Source: Gloeobacter violaceus PCC 7421 (lineage in GTDB: Bacteria; Cyanobacteriota; Cyanobacteriia; Gloeobacterales; Gloeobacteraceae). Taken from it: a stretch of 64,000 nucleotides of DNA. The stretch is taken from assembly GCF_000011385.1 (NCBI RefSeq), contig NC_005125.1, positions 434,001 to 498,000 of the forward strand. The letters run 5' to 3'. The position numbers and the translations under genes are program-made. Shown piece by piece: positions 53,915-62,975 of this stretch (its first letter is position 1; each line of letters opens with the position of its first letter). The notes under the pieces are model-generated. The model made no database searches, had not been told where the DNA came from, and saw nothing but the letters and a program-made list of their open reading frames with translations.

Positions 53915-54574
53915 ATGGAAACCCTTACTCGCAAGCCCGAGGTACGCAACCTCCAAATGCAGCAAGCCGTCAAGCGTCTGCTTGATTTAGCCGGTGCCGC
54001 ACTAGGTTTGCTACTTTTTGCACCGATCTTCGCCTATATCGCCTTGCGAATCCGGCTCGATTCGCCTGGGCCGATCTTTTTTCGGCAGCAGCGCATGGGT
54101 CTGGGCGGCCAGTACTTTCACGTCTGGAAGTTCCGGACGATGGTCACCGACGCGGAGACCCAACTGGCCCGCCTCGAAAAATTCAACGAGTCCGAAGGCG
54201 GAGTGTTGTTCAAAATGAAAAACGATCCTCGCGTTACTTCCTTTGGGCAGTTTCTGCGCCGCACCAGCCTCGACGAGTTGCCTCAGCTGATTAACGTCTT
54301 GCTGGGACAGATGAGCTTGGTCGGTCCGCGGCCTCTACAGGAGCGTGATTGCCAGCGCGCCAGTGCGCTTTTCGATGCGCGCCGACTCGGTGCTCGCCTG
54401 TCGGTGCTGCCTGGGATGACTGGTCTGTGGCAGGTAGGTGGCCGCAGCGAATTGAGTTTTGAGCAGATGCTGGATCTCGATTTACAGTACGCAGAAACCT
54501 GGTCGTTGCGCCTTGATCTGGTCATTCTCTGGAAAACCGTTCAGGTTGTTTTGGTCAAGCGGGGAGCGTATTGA
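53915..54574 (+). CDS. Undecaprenyl-phosphate sugar phosphotransferase (WcaJ/ExoY family)
   Basis: Initiating enzyme that moves a hexose-1-phosphate onto undecaprenyl phosphate, starting repeat-unit synthesis. The protein is 219 residues with one N-terminal membrane helix (LAGAALGLLLFAPIFAYIAL). The catalytic domain has SPGPIFFRQQRMG, WKFRTMV, LRRTSLDELPQLINVL and MSLVGPRPL. It lacks the extra N-terminal helices of WcaJ and looks like the short ExoY/RfbP-C type. It is five bases after the flippase. Confidence 0.93.
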   Translation: METLTRKPEVRNLQMQQAVKRLLDLAGAALGLLLFAPIFAYIALRIRLDSPGPIFFRQQRMGLGGQYFHVWKFRTMVTDAETQLARLEKFNESEGGVLFKMKNDPRVTSFGQFLRRTSLDELPQLINVLLGQMSLVGPRPLQERDCQRASALFDARRLGARLSVLPGMTGLWQVGGRSELSFEQMLDLDLQYAETWSLRLDLVILWKTVQVVLVKRGAY

Positions 54575-54608
54575 TAGCGGCAAATATTGCCCTTCTGGAA
54601 GGACAGAC

Positions 54609-55784
54609 ATGCTGACGCAGAAACAACGAGCAGATGGCCGTACACGCGAACGGTACCGGGTGGCACTCATCCATACAAGTGCCGGAGTGATCTGGAGTGG
54701 GGGCTCGGAGATTTTCGCCATCGAGATGTCCCGGCGCCTCTCCGAATACTTCGATGTCGAGTTGCTCAGCGGCGAGCCGTGCGGCCCTCTGAGCACGCCC
54801 GTCGGCGCTGTCTCCCGCACTCGCTCTCGGGCTGTGTTTCGCCATCCGCTGCTTGCTCCACTGTGGCGGCGCTTTACGAACGTGCCTGAGCTGTGGTGGG
54901 AGTATCTAACTGGCTATTTTCCGACGGTTTCCCACTTGCTTAGAAAACCGGCCGACCTAGTCTTTCCCATCAACGGGTTGGGGGGGTTGGCGGCCGCCTG
55001 GACCGTGCGTGCCTTGATCGGCACGCCGCTGCTTTACACTGAGCATTGCGGCTTGTTGCGCAACGGTCGTGATCTACGGCGCAGCCTGGACTTTCGTCCG
55101 GATCGCCTGATTGCCCTTTCGACGGAGATTGCCGAGTTCGCTCGCCGACACCGGCCACAGCAGCCGGTAGCGGTGATTCCCAACGGTATCGATCTGGCTC
55201 GCTTTCGTCCGGAGGGCGAGTGCATCGAGCTTGGCCTGCCTGCGCCAGTGGTTTTGTGCGTCGCTTCTTTGCGCAAAGACGGCCACAAGCGCGTCAATCT
55301 AGCCATCGAAGCGGTTTCCCGCTTGCCAGGGGTCAGCTTGCTCATCTGCGGCGACGGCCTGGATCGCCCCTACTACAGCGCCCTAGCCGAGCGCTTGCTT
55401 GGGGCTGGGCGTTCTCGCATCGACTCGTTCCCGTTCGAGCAGATGCCGGCGGTCTATCGTTCGTGTCAGGCGTTTACCTTACCCTCGGTCGACGAACCCT
55501 GGGGGCTGGCTTACGTGGAGGCCATGGCCTCGGGGCTAGGGGTAGTTGCAACCGACGATGCCATGCGCCGCCATATTGTCGCAGATGCCGGTTTGCTGTG
55601 CGATGTCACGGACATCGACACATACGCCCGCTGCCTTAGGCAGGTACTTGCTGAAAATTGGCAGGAGCGCGCCTTGCGCAGCTCCCGCCGGTTTGGATGG
55701 GACCGGTTGGCTATCGACTACCGTGATGCCATCGTCGAGACCATCCAGGTGAAGCAAACCGCCTCCAAAAAAGCAGCGGATTGA
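54609..55784 (+). CDS. Family 4 glycosyltransferase
   Basis: A 391-residue GT-B enzyme. The N-terminal VALIHTSAGVIWSGGSEIFAIEMSRRL carries the usual glycine-rich acceptor loop. The C-terminal donor half has VIPNGIDLARFRPEGE, LLICGDGLDR and SVDEPWGLAYVEAMASG, the E-x7-E motif region. It adds an unknown sugar to the repeat unit. The start at 54609 follows GGAAGGACAG. It ends the plus-strand run, facing the IPT/TIG gene 15 bases away. Confidence 0.92.
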   Translation: MLTQKQRADGRTRERYRVALIHTSAGVIWSGGSEIFAIEMSRRLSEYFDVELLSGEPCGPLSTPVGAVSRTRSRAVFRHPLLAPLWRRFTNVPELWWEYLTGYFPTVSHLLRKPADLVFPINGLGGLAAAWTVRALIGTPLLYTEHCGLLRNGRDLRRSLDFRPDRLIALSTEIAEFARRHRPQQPVAVIPNGIDLARFRPEGECIELGLPAPVVLCVASLRKDGHKRVNLAIEAVSRLPGVSLLICGDGLDRPYYSALAERLLGAGRSRIDSFPFEQMPAVYRSCQAFTLPSVDEPWGLAYVEAMASGLGVVATDDAMRRHIVADAGLLCDVTDIDTYARCLRQVLAENWQERALRSSRRFGWDRLAIDYRDAIVETIQVKQTASKKAAD

Positions 55785-55799
55785 GCGATGGTCCTCGCC

Positions 55800-57203
55800 T
55801 CACGGCAAGTCGATAACACGCCAATCCGGCGATTGGCGGTACCAGTTGGTATAGCCCATCTCGCGATTGTTCACCTGCGCGCCGTTCCAGGGGGCGTAGG
55901 CGTCCACCCACCAGTCGGCACCCAACTGCACCAGGGCCGGTCCACTGATTTTCATCCGCCCCTCGACGCGGCAGCCGCTGACGGTGTCCTGCGGCGACCA
56001 GGAAGCCCGCGGAGTGTTCATGTACCAGTGAAAAATTTTGTCGGGATGCTGGGAAAGTTTCAACACGACCGAGTCGTTCTGGGCGTTGTAGGTGTAGGGC
56101 ATCGGCTCGGTCTCGCGGATGCTGTACCAACCCGAGCGCACGTACAGATGTCCATAGACCGAACCTTGATCGTCGGCGAGGAGCTTCTCGGTGCCGTTGA
56201 TCGTGCACCAGAGTTTCATGTAGTCGATCTCGACGGTGGCTTCACCAGTTTTGCTGGTATCGACGATCGCCTGTCCCCAGTAGGTGATGGCCGTGAAACC
56301 GTCCGGGGGGGTGAGCGGTTCTTTGACGCAGGCGATGCGTTGGGGCACATCGCTCGGTACACCGGCGTCCGGCACGGTGAAGTCGTTGTAGCTGGTGATT
56401 TTGCCTGCAAACGTGTCGATGGTCACTTTGCCGGTACTTGCCGTGCAGGGCACTTGGGTCCGCAGCTCATTATGGCTGATGTATTCCCAGCGCTCGGCGT
56501 AGCCTTTGCCGAAGGCAACGCCTCCGATACCACTCAAGTTGATGCCCTTGATGGTGATATCAGTGGCAGGGTAGGCCGAACCTTGCAAAGGCGTGATGCT
56601 GGTAATACTCGGAGGATCGCTGGTGAAGGTATTCGAACTGGTGACGCTGCCACCGGAGGTGGTTATGGTAATCTTGCCGGTAACGTTGCCTACTTTGGTG
56701 GTGGCGGTTAGCTGAGAACTCGAATCGTAGGTAAAAGGAAGGTAAACGTTGCCGATCTTGAACGATTGCACTCCCTCGAAATTCGCTCCTTTAACCACTA
56801 CTTTTGTTTCCGGTGGACCGCCGGCGGGCGAAAAGCTGCTGATGCTGGGCTTGGCGATGGTTACGGTGAAGGAGTTTGAACTGGTGAGACTGCCCGAAGA
56901 TGCCTTCACCGTAATTTTGCCTGTCTCGGCGTTGGAGTTAATAGTGGCTGTTATCGTGCTGTCGGAAGTTTGTGTAAAGCTTACATTGCCTCCGCCAAAT
57001 TGGACTGAGGAGACATCTTTGAAGCCTGAACCGTCGATGGTCACCGTTGTACCAATTGGACCACTTGAGGGTGAAAAACCAGAAATACCCGCCGCAAGCG
57101 CGCGCGAGCCGAGTTCTGGTAGACCCAGCAGTACCAATAGTGTGTAGAACAAAGCGCAATATGAGAGAATTGGCACTGGTCTGAACAGTTGAAGGTAATA
57201 CAT
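55800..57203 (-). CDS. Secreted IPT/TIG-domain protein
   Basis: A 467-residue protein. An N-terminal hydrophobic signal (LSYCALFYTLLVLLGL) ends near SRALAAG. Three IPT/TIG Ig-like domains follow (ISGFSPSSGPIGTTVTIDGSGF, ISSFSPAGGPPETKVVVKGANF, ITSITPLQGSAYPATDITIKG) to about residue 240, then a C-terminal region not recognised. The start is the ATG at 57201-57203, six bases after GGAG; an ATG four codons upstream has only two bases after its GGAG. It is on the opposite strand inside the EPS locus. It may bind or shape the extracellular polysaccharide, by context only. Confidence 0.82.
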   Translation of the reverse strand: MYYLQLFRPVPILSYCALFYTLLVLLGLPELGSRALAAGISGFSPSSGPIGTTVTIDGSGFKDVSSVQFGGGNVSFTQTSDSTITATINSNAETGKITVKASSGSLTSSNSFTVTIAKPSISSFSPAGGPPETKVVVKGANFEGVQSFKIGNVYLPFTYDSSSQLTATTKVGNVTGKITITTSGGSVTSSNTFTSDPPSITSITPLQGSAYPATDITIKGINLSGIGGVAFGKGYAERWEYISHNELRTQVPCTASTGKVTIDTFAGKITSYNDFTVPDAGVPSDVPQRIACVKEPLTPPDGFTAITYWGQAIVDTSKTGEATVEIDYMKLWCTINGTEKLLADDQGSVYGHLYVRSGWYSIRETEPMPYTYNAQNDSVVLKLSQHPDKIFHWYMNTPRASWSPQDTVSGCRVEGRMKISGPALVQLGADWWVDAYAPWNGAQVNNREMGYTNWYRQSPDWRVIDLP

Positions 57204-57586
57204 AACTATCTCCATGTCTCCGCTATCGGGGTGCTTCGGGTGGCATTACTGCGTAAAGTCTGCGCCAAGCGCAACACGTGGAGCCTTCAAAGCATTTAAG
57301 TTAAAGTCCTTGAAGGGGATCCTCACGCGCGAATGAAAAATACAAGCTGCCAGCAGACTGTGACATTCATCTCACGAAATCATTGCGATGTAAAACAAAA
57401 TCCACTGTACAGGTGAGCCAATCAACCCAGATGAAAGCTGTGCCGTACCATACGACACGACTGGATCCTGGAGGATATACGATGCGTTCCGTACGCGGGT
57501 GCAGGCGTCTTTGGTCTTGCATCGGTATTTGCCGGCCCTTTCTGCCACATTGTTCCCAGTAGTTATACAAATTCAGTGAGGAGGCG
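57204..57586. other. Divergent promoter region between two EPS-locus genes
   Basis: About 380 bases between the IPT/TIG gene and the dioxygenase gene. A 67-codon minus-strand frame at 57367-57570 has no ribosome site or family features. No clear promoter or terminator was picked out. Confidence 0.5.
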
Positions 57587-58477
57587 GTGAGCCCAGTGAA
57601 GCGAATGTTTCCCCATCTGCAAAATTATGTACGGATGGTTAGAAAGGTTCTTGTCAGTGCTGCAAGCATTCGGCAACAGCCGCACAACCGATTCACCTCC
57701 GATGGGTACGAGGTGATTCCCGATTTTTTGAGTTCGGCCGAATCTCGGGAGATCATTGCATTTGCCCAAAGCTATGTACGAGGACATAGCTATGTGATCC
57801 CCCCGCAACACTACTGCGAGGATGAGCAAGATGGTGGGAAGTGCTACATGCATCATCGAGCTGAAAGCACCGATATAAACCTCGGCATGGTGCAGTTTAT
57901 CAATGTTCAGAAACTGGATGAGCGCTACAGCCGCTTGCTGTATTCTGTCAAGACAATGCTTGAGAAGCGTACCGGCGAGACGCTGGTGGCCCAAAGCGCC
58001 GTCGTTCAACTGGACATGCCCGACCAGCAAACTAAGCGCCGATTGCACACCGACGGCCTGACCGTTCGGTATAAAGCTTTTTTGTACCTCAGCGATGTTC
58101 AAAACATCGACGACGGGCCGTACACGGTCATCGCCCACTCCCACAGGCACGTTGCTCGTAAACTTCTCAATCTGTTTTACGTCCGCTGGCGTTCACTCGG
58201 TTGGAGTCGAGAAAAAGTCAGCCGTTCCGACCAGTTCGGTGATATGGCGCTTTTCTACAATGAAAAGCAAACGATACCCATCCTTGGGCAGGCGGGCACG
58301 TTGATTCTTTCAAATCAACTGATTGTCCACCAGGGTGGATACAACACAAATCCGCGCTGGGCGCTGATTTTGCATTACATTCCTAGTAAGTTTTGGGATG
58401 GAAAGCCGTTCGACATGTACCAGAAAGATGTAGGATCACAAGGGTATCCCGACCAGCAAATGCTGGCGGAGGCATAG
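57587..58477 (+). CDS. Phytanoyl-CoA dioxygenase-like Fe(II)/2-oxoglutarate enzyme
   Basis: A 296-residue protein of the PhyH/2OG-oxygenase fold. The proximal iron ligands are in LHTDGLTVRYKAFLYLSDV (HxD), and the distal histidine with the 2-oxoglutarate arginine in SNQLIVHQGGYNTNPRWALI. The start GTG at 57587 follows GAGGAGGC closely; GTG at 57596 or ATG at 57605 have better spacing. Its neighbours make polysaccharide, so it may hydroxylate a sugar, lipid carrier or small molecule. Such enzymes are not usual parts of Wzx/Wzy loci, and the substrate is not evident. Confidence 0.75.
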   Translation: MSPVKRMFPHLQNYVRMVRKVLVSAASIRQQPHNRFTSDGYEVIPDFLSSAESREIIAFAQSYVRGHSYVIPPQHYCEDEQDGGKCYMHHRAESTDINLGMVQFINVQKLDERYSRLLYSVKTMLEKRTGETLVAQSAVVQLDMPDQQTKRRLHTDGLTVRYKAFLYLSDVQNIDDGPYTVIAHSHRHVARKLLNLFYVRWRSLGWSREKVSRSDQFGDMALFYNEKQTIPILGQAGTLILSNQLIVHQGGYNTNPRWALILHYIPSKFWDGKPFDMYQKDVGSQGYPDQQMLAEA

Positions 58478-58558
58478 ATACCTACAGACAGATTGATGGT
58501 CAATGAGAAATAGTGAGCTTGGCGTGAACCAGCCTGCTACGACTTTGGAGGGATGCGT

Positions 58559-60475
58559 ATGTTGATTAGAAATCGTTGCCGATACTTGGTGGCCGTGCGC
58601 ATGTCGGTGCTGACAGCGGGGTTGCTGGCGCTTGCTACTCTGGTGAGCTCCCCCGCCGCCAAAGCAAGCGGTAAGCTAAGTGTGAGAACTCCAGACTCTG
58701 AAATTGTCAACAATCGTGTGGTTTTCAGCACAGTCGACGAAGAGATTCGCTCCCCAAAATCGGTGACTTTGACAAACTCAGGCCTGGAACCTCTGACAAT
58801 CAGCAGTCTTGTCCTCGGAGATTCGGATGAGATCGTCAATGCGGCGAACGGTCGCAGCGGAGACTACAAAAGAGCGGGCGACTTTCAGATACTGAATGCA
58901 CCTGCTTTGCCTTTGGTGCTCGCACCGAACGCGTCACTCGAGCTATCGATTCAGTTTGCTCCCCAGCGTGGTTCGGGAATCATCCAGAACAGTTCTACGC
59001 ATTCGACCAATGCCGAGAACTATGCGACGTTGAGTGTTAGTACTGATGACCCGGCACAGCCGATCTTCAAGATCCCGCTTGCAGGCCTCAACGCCGTTGG
59101 TTATGAGGGCAACAACGAGCCGGCGGCGGCGGAAATCTCGCGAAGCTTCGGCTGGAGCACCGTCATCGGCACCGAACTGCTCAAGATTGGTGGTGATAAA
59201 GCCCTCGTCGGTGAAGAACTTTACTCGCCTTACTGGGTTCGCGCCGATGCGAGCAAGCCTCTGCTCGCTTGGCCCCTTGCCAGGTATGCGGCGCGCAAAA
59301 CCGGTTTGCAAGGCTACACAAAACTTCGGCCGAAATCTGGAGGAACCGATAACCAGATTTTGGTCTTTGAAGGCGGCAGCGACGAAAGCGGTGGTGAAAA
59401 CCAGCGGTTGCTTCCGAAAATTTCGGTCGATGGGACCGACGTCGCCCCGACGGCTGGCACCATTGGGCGGTTTCCGAACGGCCCTTTCGGCATCAAGCTC
59501 GACAACGCTTACATCAATGATGCACAGAATACCCCTGACCAGCCCCACAACTGGCGCATATTCCCCGTGCGCGACAAAAATGGGGCGCTTGTGCCGAACC
59601 ATTGGTATGGGATCGTCGACCCTGGTAATAAAAATCCCACCCCCGAATCGGGCAAGAATTACGACTATCAGGACGGCGTTTTCCTGCTTGCTAATGTAAG
59701 GCCGGAAAGCGCGTCGCTCAACCCTGCAACGCCCGGCCTAACGCCCGGCAACTCTGCTTTGATTCTCTTTTTTCGCTCGGCCGTGTCCGGCACCCTCACG
59801 GATGTCAACGGAGCGGGTCTGGGGTTTACCAGCACCCAGCGCAACAACAACGATACCTTCACTAGCACCCCTTCCTACAATGCGGGGTTGCTCCGCCTGA
59901 GCACCGCAAATACCGGCACGCTAGTCTTAACAACAGCTGACAGCAGCCCCAGCCGAACGGACAACAATCTTGTCAACGGTCTGCAACTAGCCTTTGACGG
60001 CAGAAGTGTACCTTTTACTGCCTCTGCTAAAATCCTAGGCCCGCTGTCCCAAATTGCGGTGCCGCCTTATCAGCAGGCAGGCATCTTTACAGGCCCCGAT
60101 CAAGATAATTTCATCAAACTCGTAGCCAGGGCCACGGACACAAACACGATAGGTATCGAATTCTACCAGGAGCGACGAGCAGTGGGTACGACCATCAGTA
60201 CTGTCTCGCTCGCTAACCCCTCGACCCTACAGTCGCTGGAGTTGTACCTGACGGCTGATCCCAACGGTTCCACCATCAGGTCGGCCTACCGCGCCGTTTA
60301 TGCGGATTTAGACACGGGTGTGGTGAATCTGCCTGGAACCGTTACTCTGGCAGGTGGCGACAAAGGCCGCTACTTCGACTTGCAGAGCAAAGCCGGGATC
60401 ATGGCATACAGCAAGGATTCTCCATCCATCCAGATTGTTTACGATAATTTCCAGGTTCTCAAGGCTAATCCCTGA
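58559..60475 (+). CDS. Secreted ASH/choice-of-anchor-type protein
   Basis: A 638-residue exported protein. A signal peptide (VAVRMSVLTAGLLALATLV) ends near AAKASG. An ASH/SPD-2/Hydin-like Ig domain follows (SVTLTNSGLEPLTISSLVLG to LELSIQFAPQRGSG). The rest is a long region with LEVS/CUB-like beta segments that I do not recognise. The ATG at 58559 is preferred because GGAGGG lies six bases upstream; the ATG at 58553 abuts it. It is probably an outside structural or carbohydrate-contacting protein of the EPS locus. Confidence 0.78.
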   Translation: MLIRNRCRYLVAVRMSVLTAGLLALATLVSSPAAKASGKLSVRTPDSEIVNNRVVFSTVDEEIRSPKSVTLTNSGLEPLTISSLVLGDSDEIVNAANGRSGDYKRAGDFQILNAPALPLVLAPNASLELSIQFAPQRGSGIIQNSSTHSTNAENYATLSVSTDDPAQPIFKIPLAGLNAVGYEGNNEPAAAEISRSFGWSTVIGTELLKIGGDKALVGEELYSPYWVRADASKPLLAWPLARYAARKTGLQGYTKLRPKSGGTDNQILVFEGGSDESGGENQRLLPKISVDGTDVAPTAGTIGRFPNGPFGIKLDNAYINDAQNTPDQPHNWRIFPVRDKNGALVPNHWYGIVDPGNKNPTPESGKNYDYQDGVFLLANVRPESASLNPATPGLTPGNSALILFFRSAVSGTLTDVNGAGLGFTSTQRNNNDTFTSTPSYNAGLLRLSTANTGTLVLTTADSSPSRTDNNLVNGLQLAFDGRSVPFTASAKILGPLSQIAVPPYQQAGIFTGPDQDNFIKLVARATDTNTIGIEFYQERRAVGTTISTVSLANPSTLQSLELYLTADPNGSTIRSAYRAVYADLDTGVVNLPGTVTLAGGDKGRYFDLQSKAGIMAYSKDSPSIQIVYDNFQVLKANP

Positions 60476-60516
60476 GCTTGGCGTACAGGTCAAGTCATCG
60501 CTTGTAGCGACGCACG

Positions 60517-60547
60517 AGGACGACCGGTAATCTGCACCGGTCGTCCT
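60517..60547 (+). terminator. Perfect GC-rich hairpin, terminator-like
   Basis: AGGACGACCGGT (60517-60528) pairs exactly with ACCGGTCGTCCT (60536-60547) across seven bases. It is 40 bases after the secreted-protein stop. Only three T residues follow, so it may be a weak terminator or a transcript-stabilising stem. Confidence 0.55.
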
Positions 60548-60626
60548 TTCGAACGACAAGGCTCCAATCCAGGTAGACCTGAAGCTTGAAGCTGAAAAAA
60601 ATTGCTCAACCGCTTGGTGCAAACCC

Positions 60627-61862
60627 ATGTTGCCAACAGTACTGAATGTTTCTCAAAACTATTTCATTCGGGGAGGCTCAGACCGATATTTTTTCAGTCT
60701 GGGAGAGTTGCTGGAAAAATGGGGGCATCAGGTCATTCCATTTGCAGCCCGCCAACCAGAAAATTGCGAGACCCCCTGGGCACATTACTTTCCGGAACCG
60801 ATTAACTTCACATCCCCTTCCGCAAGGGATCTTCTCCGCTTCGTGCACTCAAAACCAGCTGCAGATGCCTTGAGTCGCCTGCTTGGCGAGCACCGACCGG
60901 CGATTGCCCACCTGCACATCTACTACGGGCAACTGACCACATCGATTCTGCGGCCGTTGAAAGAGGCGGGGATCCCCATAGTGCAGACGCTGCACGAGTA
61001 CAGGCTGGTCTGTCCGGTATCGACGCTGATGTCCGCCGACGGTCAGCTATGCCAGAGCTGCAACGGCAAAGATTTCTGGCAAGCCGTGGCAAAGCGGTGC
61101 AATCGGGGATCGCTGAGCCGCTCGTTGCTCAGTGCCGCCGAGTTGTATTACTCTCACGCCCTCGGCGGTGTCATCGACAAAGTCGATCGGTTCATCACCG
61201 TCAGCCATTTTCAAAGACGAAAACTGGCCGAATTGGGAATCCCGGCGCACAAGATGGTGACAGTACACAACTTTGTCGATGTTTCAAACATTCCCGTCAA
61301 CCCCGGCAAGGGCGACTATTTTCTGTACTTTGGCCGCCTTGAGCGCTTGAAAGGGATCTTCACGCTCATTGAGGCGGCCGCACCACTGACAGAAGTACCG
61401 CTGTTGATCGTGGGCGATGGCGAGGCCCGTGAGGAGGTCGAAGCCACTGTGGCCCGCAGAGGCCTCTCCCACATCCGCGTCCTCGGGCCGAAGCGAGGCC
61501 GAGAACTGCAACAACTTATCGCAGACAGTTTGTGCTGCGTGCTGCCGTCGGAGTGGTACGAAAACTGCCCAATGGCCGTGCTGGAAGCGTATGCCCACAG
61601 CCGACCTCAGATCGGTGCCGACATCGGCGGAATCCCCGAATTGATCGAAGATGGCACCGACGGACTGCTCTTCGCACCCGGCGATAGTGAACACCTGCGC
61701 GAGTGCTTGCTTGCCATGGCCCGCGATCGGCGCAGGGCAATGGAGATGGGTCTGGCGGGAAGGCAGAAAATCGAGCGGTATTTCAGTCAAAATCACCACT
61801 ACGAACAGATTGTCGGCGTCTACAACGATTTGATGGGCGCAAAGGTGCCCGTTCCGCGTTAA
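60627..61862 (+). CDS. Family 4 glycosyltransferase, second copy
   Basis: A 411-residue GT-B enzyme. The acceptor loop is NYFIRGGSDRYFFSL at the N-terminus. The donor half has GKGDYFLYFGRLERLKGIF, VLGPKRGRELQQLI, PSEWYENCPMAVLEAYAHS and a typical C-terminus. It probably adds another sugar of the repeat unit. It starts after the hairpin at 60517-60547 and likely begins a second transcript with the two sulfotransferases. Confidence 0.91.
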   Translation: MLPTVLNVSQNYFIRGGSDRYFFSLGELLEKWGHQVIPFAARQPENCETPWAHYFPEPINFTSPSARDLLRFVHSKPAADALSRLLGEHRPAIAHLHIYYGQLTTSILRPLKEAGIPIVQTLHEYRLVCPVSTLMSADGQLCQSCNGKDFWQAVAKRCNRGSLSRSLLSAAELYYSHALGGVIDKVDRFITVSHFQRRKLAELGIPAHKMVTVHNFVDVSNIPVNPGKGDYFLYFGRLERLKGIFTLIEAAAPLTEVPLLIVGDGEAREEVEATVARRGLSHIRVLGPKRGRELQQLIADSLCCVLPSEWYENCPMAVLEAYAHSRPQIGADIGGIPELIEDGTDGLLFAPGDSEHLRECLLAMARDRRRAMEMGLAGRQKIERYFSQNHHYEQIVGVYNDLMGAKVPVPR

Positions 61863-61941
61863 ATGCTTTGTATTGCAAACATCGCCGCAGCGATCGTTTG
61901 CGGCGTCAATCCAGCAATTGAATCGCAAAGGTGTCCTCCCT

Positions 61942-62880
61942 ATGGCTGTTCAGCAAATCGCACCAATCGTCAAAACCGAAGCGGGTGTATTGCCAAATCT
62001 GGTCATCGCCGGAGTTGTCAAAGGCGGCACGACCTCGGTGTTTACCTATCTGTCCCAACACCCGGACATTTGTCCTTCGAGTAAGAAGGAAACGTGCTAC
62101 TTCTTACCCGTTCGATACGGTGGTGAACCGGCACCCGTTACCGAATATCTTCTCAATTTCAAGCGATACCGGACAGAACGCTACGTGATGGAAGCAACGC
62201 CTGGTTATTTTGAAGGAGGGTACAAACTCGCTAGTTTGATGAGACAGCAACTTGGTCAAGCCAGGATTGTCATGATCTTGCGCGAGCCAGTCGAGCGGTT
62301 GTTCTCGTTTTATAACTATCAGAAGGCAATGCTCAATATCAGCAAAGATATGATCTTCGATCGTTATATTAAACTGTGCGAGAACATTCCCTACACTGAG
62401 GTCTGCAAGCAGACAAATGATCCTTACTGGGGTATTCAAGGCGGCTTCTATGCCAACTACATGAACGACTGGTTTGAAGTCTTTCCCGACTCAATTAGAG
62501 TGTTCTTTTTTGATCAAATTAAGCGTGATCCAGCGCTGCTGCTTGCGGAACTCTATGATTGGCTTGGCGTTGAGGCTGTCGTTCCTGAGACCCTCAGGGT
62601 GGAGAATAAAACCATCAGCTACAAAGTTGCGTTGCTGCACAAGGCGGCGCTCGCTTTTAATATGAAAGCCGAGCGAGTTTTGCGCTTGTTCCCCGATCTC
62701 AAAGACGCCGCTCGCAGGCTATACTTCACCCTCAACGGCCAGCCCTTTGAAGAAAGAATGTCCAGCAGAACGCGCTCCTACCTTGAATCTGTCTATGCAC
62801 CCTACAACGAGCGCCTCGCCCATCAGCTTGCAAAGCGTGGATACAGTAATATGCCAACTTGGCTTGTCCCCCCGGCTTGA
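61942..62880 (+). CDS. Sulfotransferase (PAPS-dependent), first of a pair
   Basis: A 312-residue enzyme of the sulfotransferase family. The 5'-phosphosulfate loop is VVKGGTTSVFTYLSQHPDIC, and the 3'-phosphate motif region is REPVERLFSFYNYQ. ETCYFLP in the early part is typical. It transfers sulfate from PAPS to a hydroxyl, here most likely of a polysaccharide unit or a related glycan. The ATG at 61942 is preferred to a TTG 23 codons earlier. Local base composition is more AT-rich than elsewhere in the window, for example around 62300-62600. Confidence 0.85.
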   Translation: MAVQQIAPIVKTEAGVLPNLVIAGVVKGGTTSVFTYLSQHPDICPSSKKETCYFLPVRYGGEPAPVTEYLLNFKRYRTERYVMEATPGYFEGGYKLASLMRQQLGQARIVMILREPVERLFSFYNYQKAMLNISKDMIFDRYIKLCENIPYTEVCKQTNDPYWGIQGGFYANYMNDWFEVFPDSIRVFFFDQIKRDPALLLAELYDWLGVEAVVPETLRVENKTISYKVALLHKAALAFNMKAERVLRLFPDLKDAARRLYFTLNGQPFEERMSSRTRSYLESVYAPYNERLAHQLAKRGYSNMPTWLVPPA

Positions 62881-62975
62881 TCCAGGGCATCTACACGTTG
62901 TTGGCCTCGGTTGAAGGCCGCTGCGCAGAGTGTTGCCTGCCTAATTCCACCCAAGGATTTCACCGGAGAGCATCG

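Noticed and set aside
57367-57570. 67-codon minus-strand frame between the IPT/TIG and dioxygenase genes.
   Set aside because: No ribosome site, no family resemblance, and it lies in a divergent promoter region.
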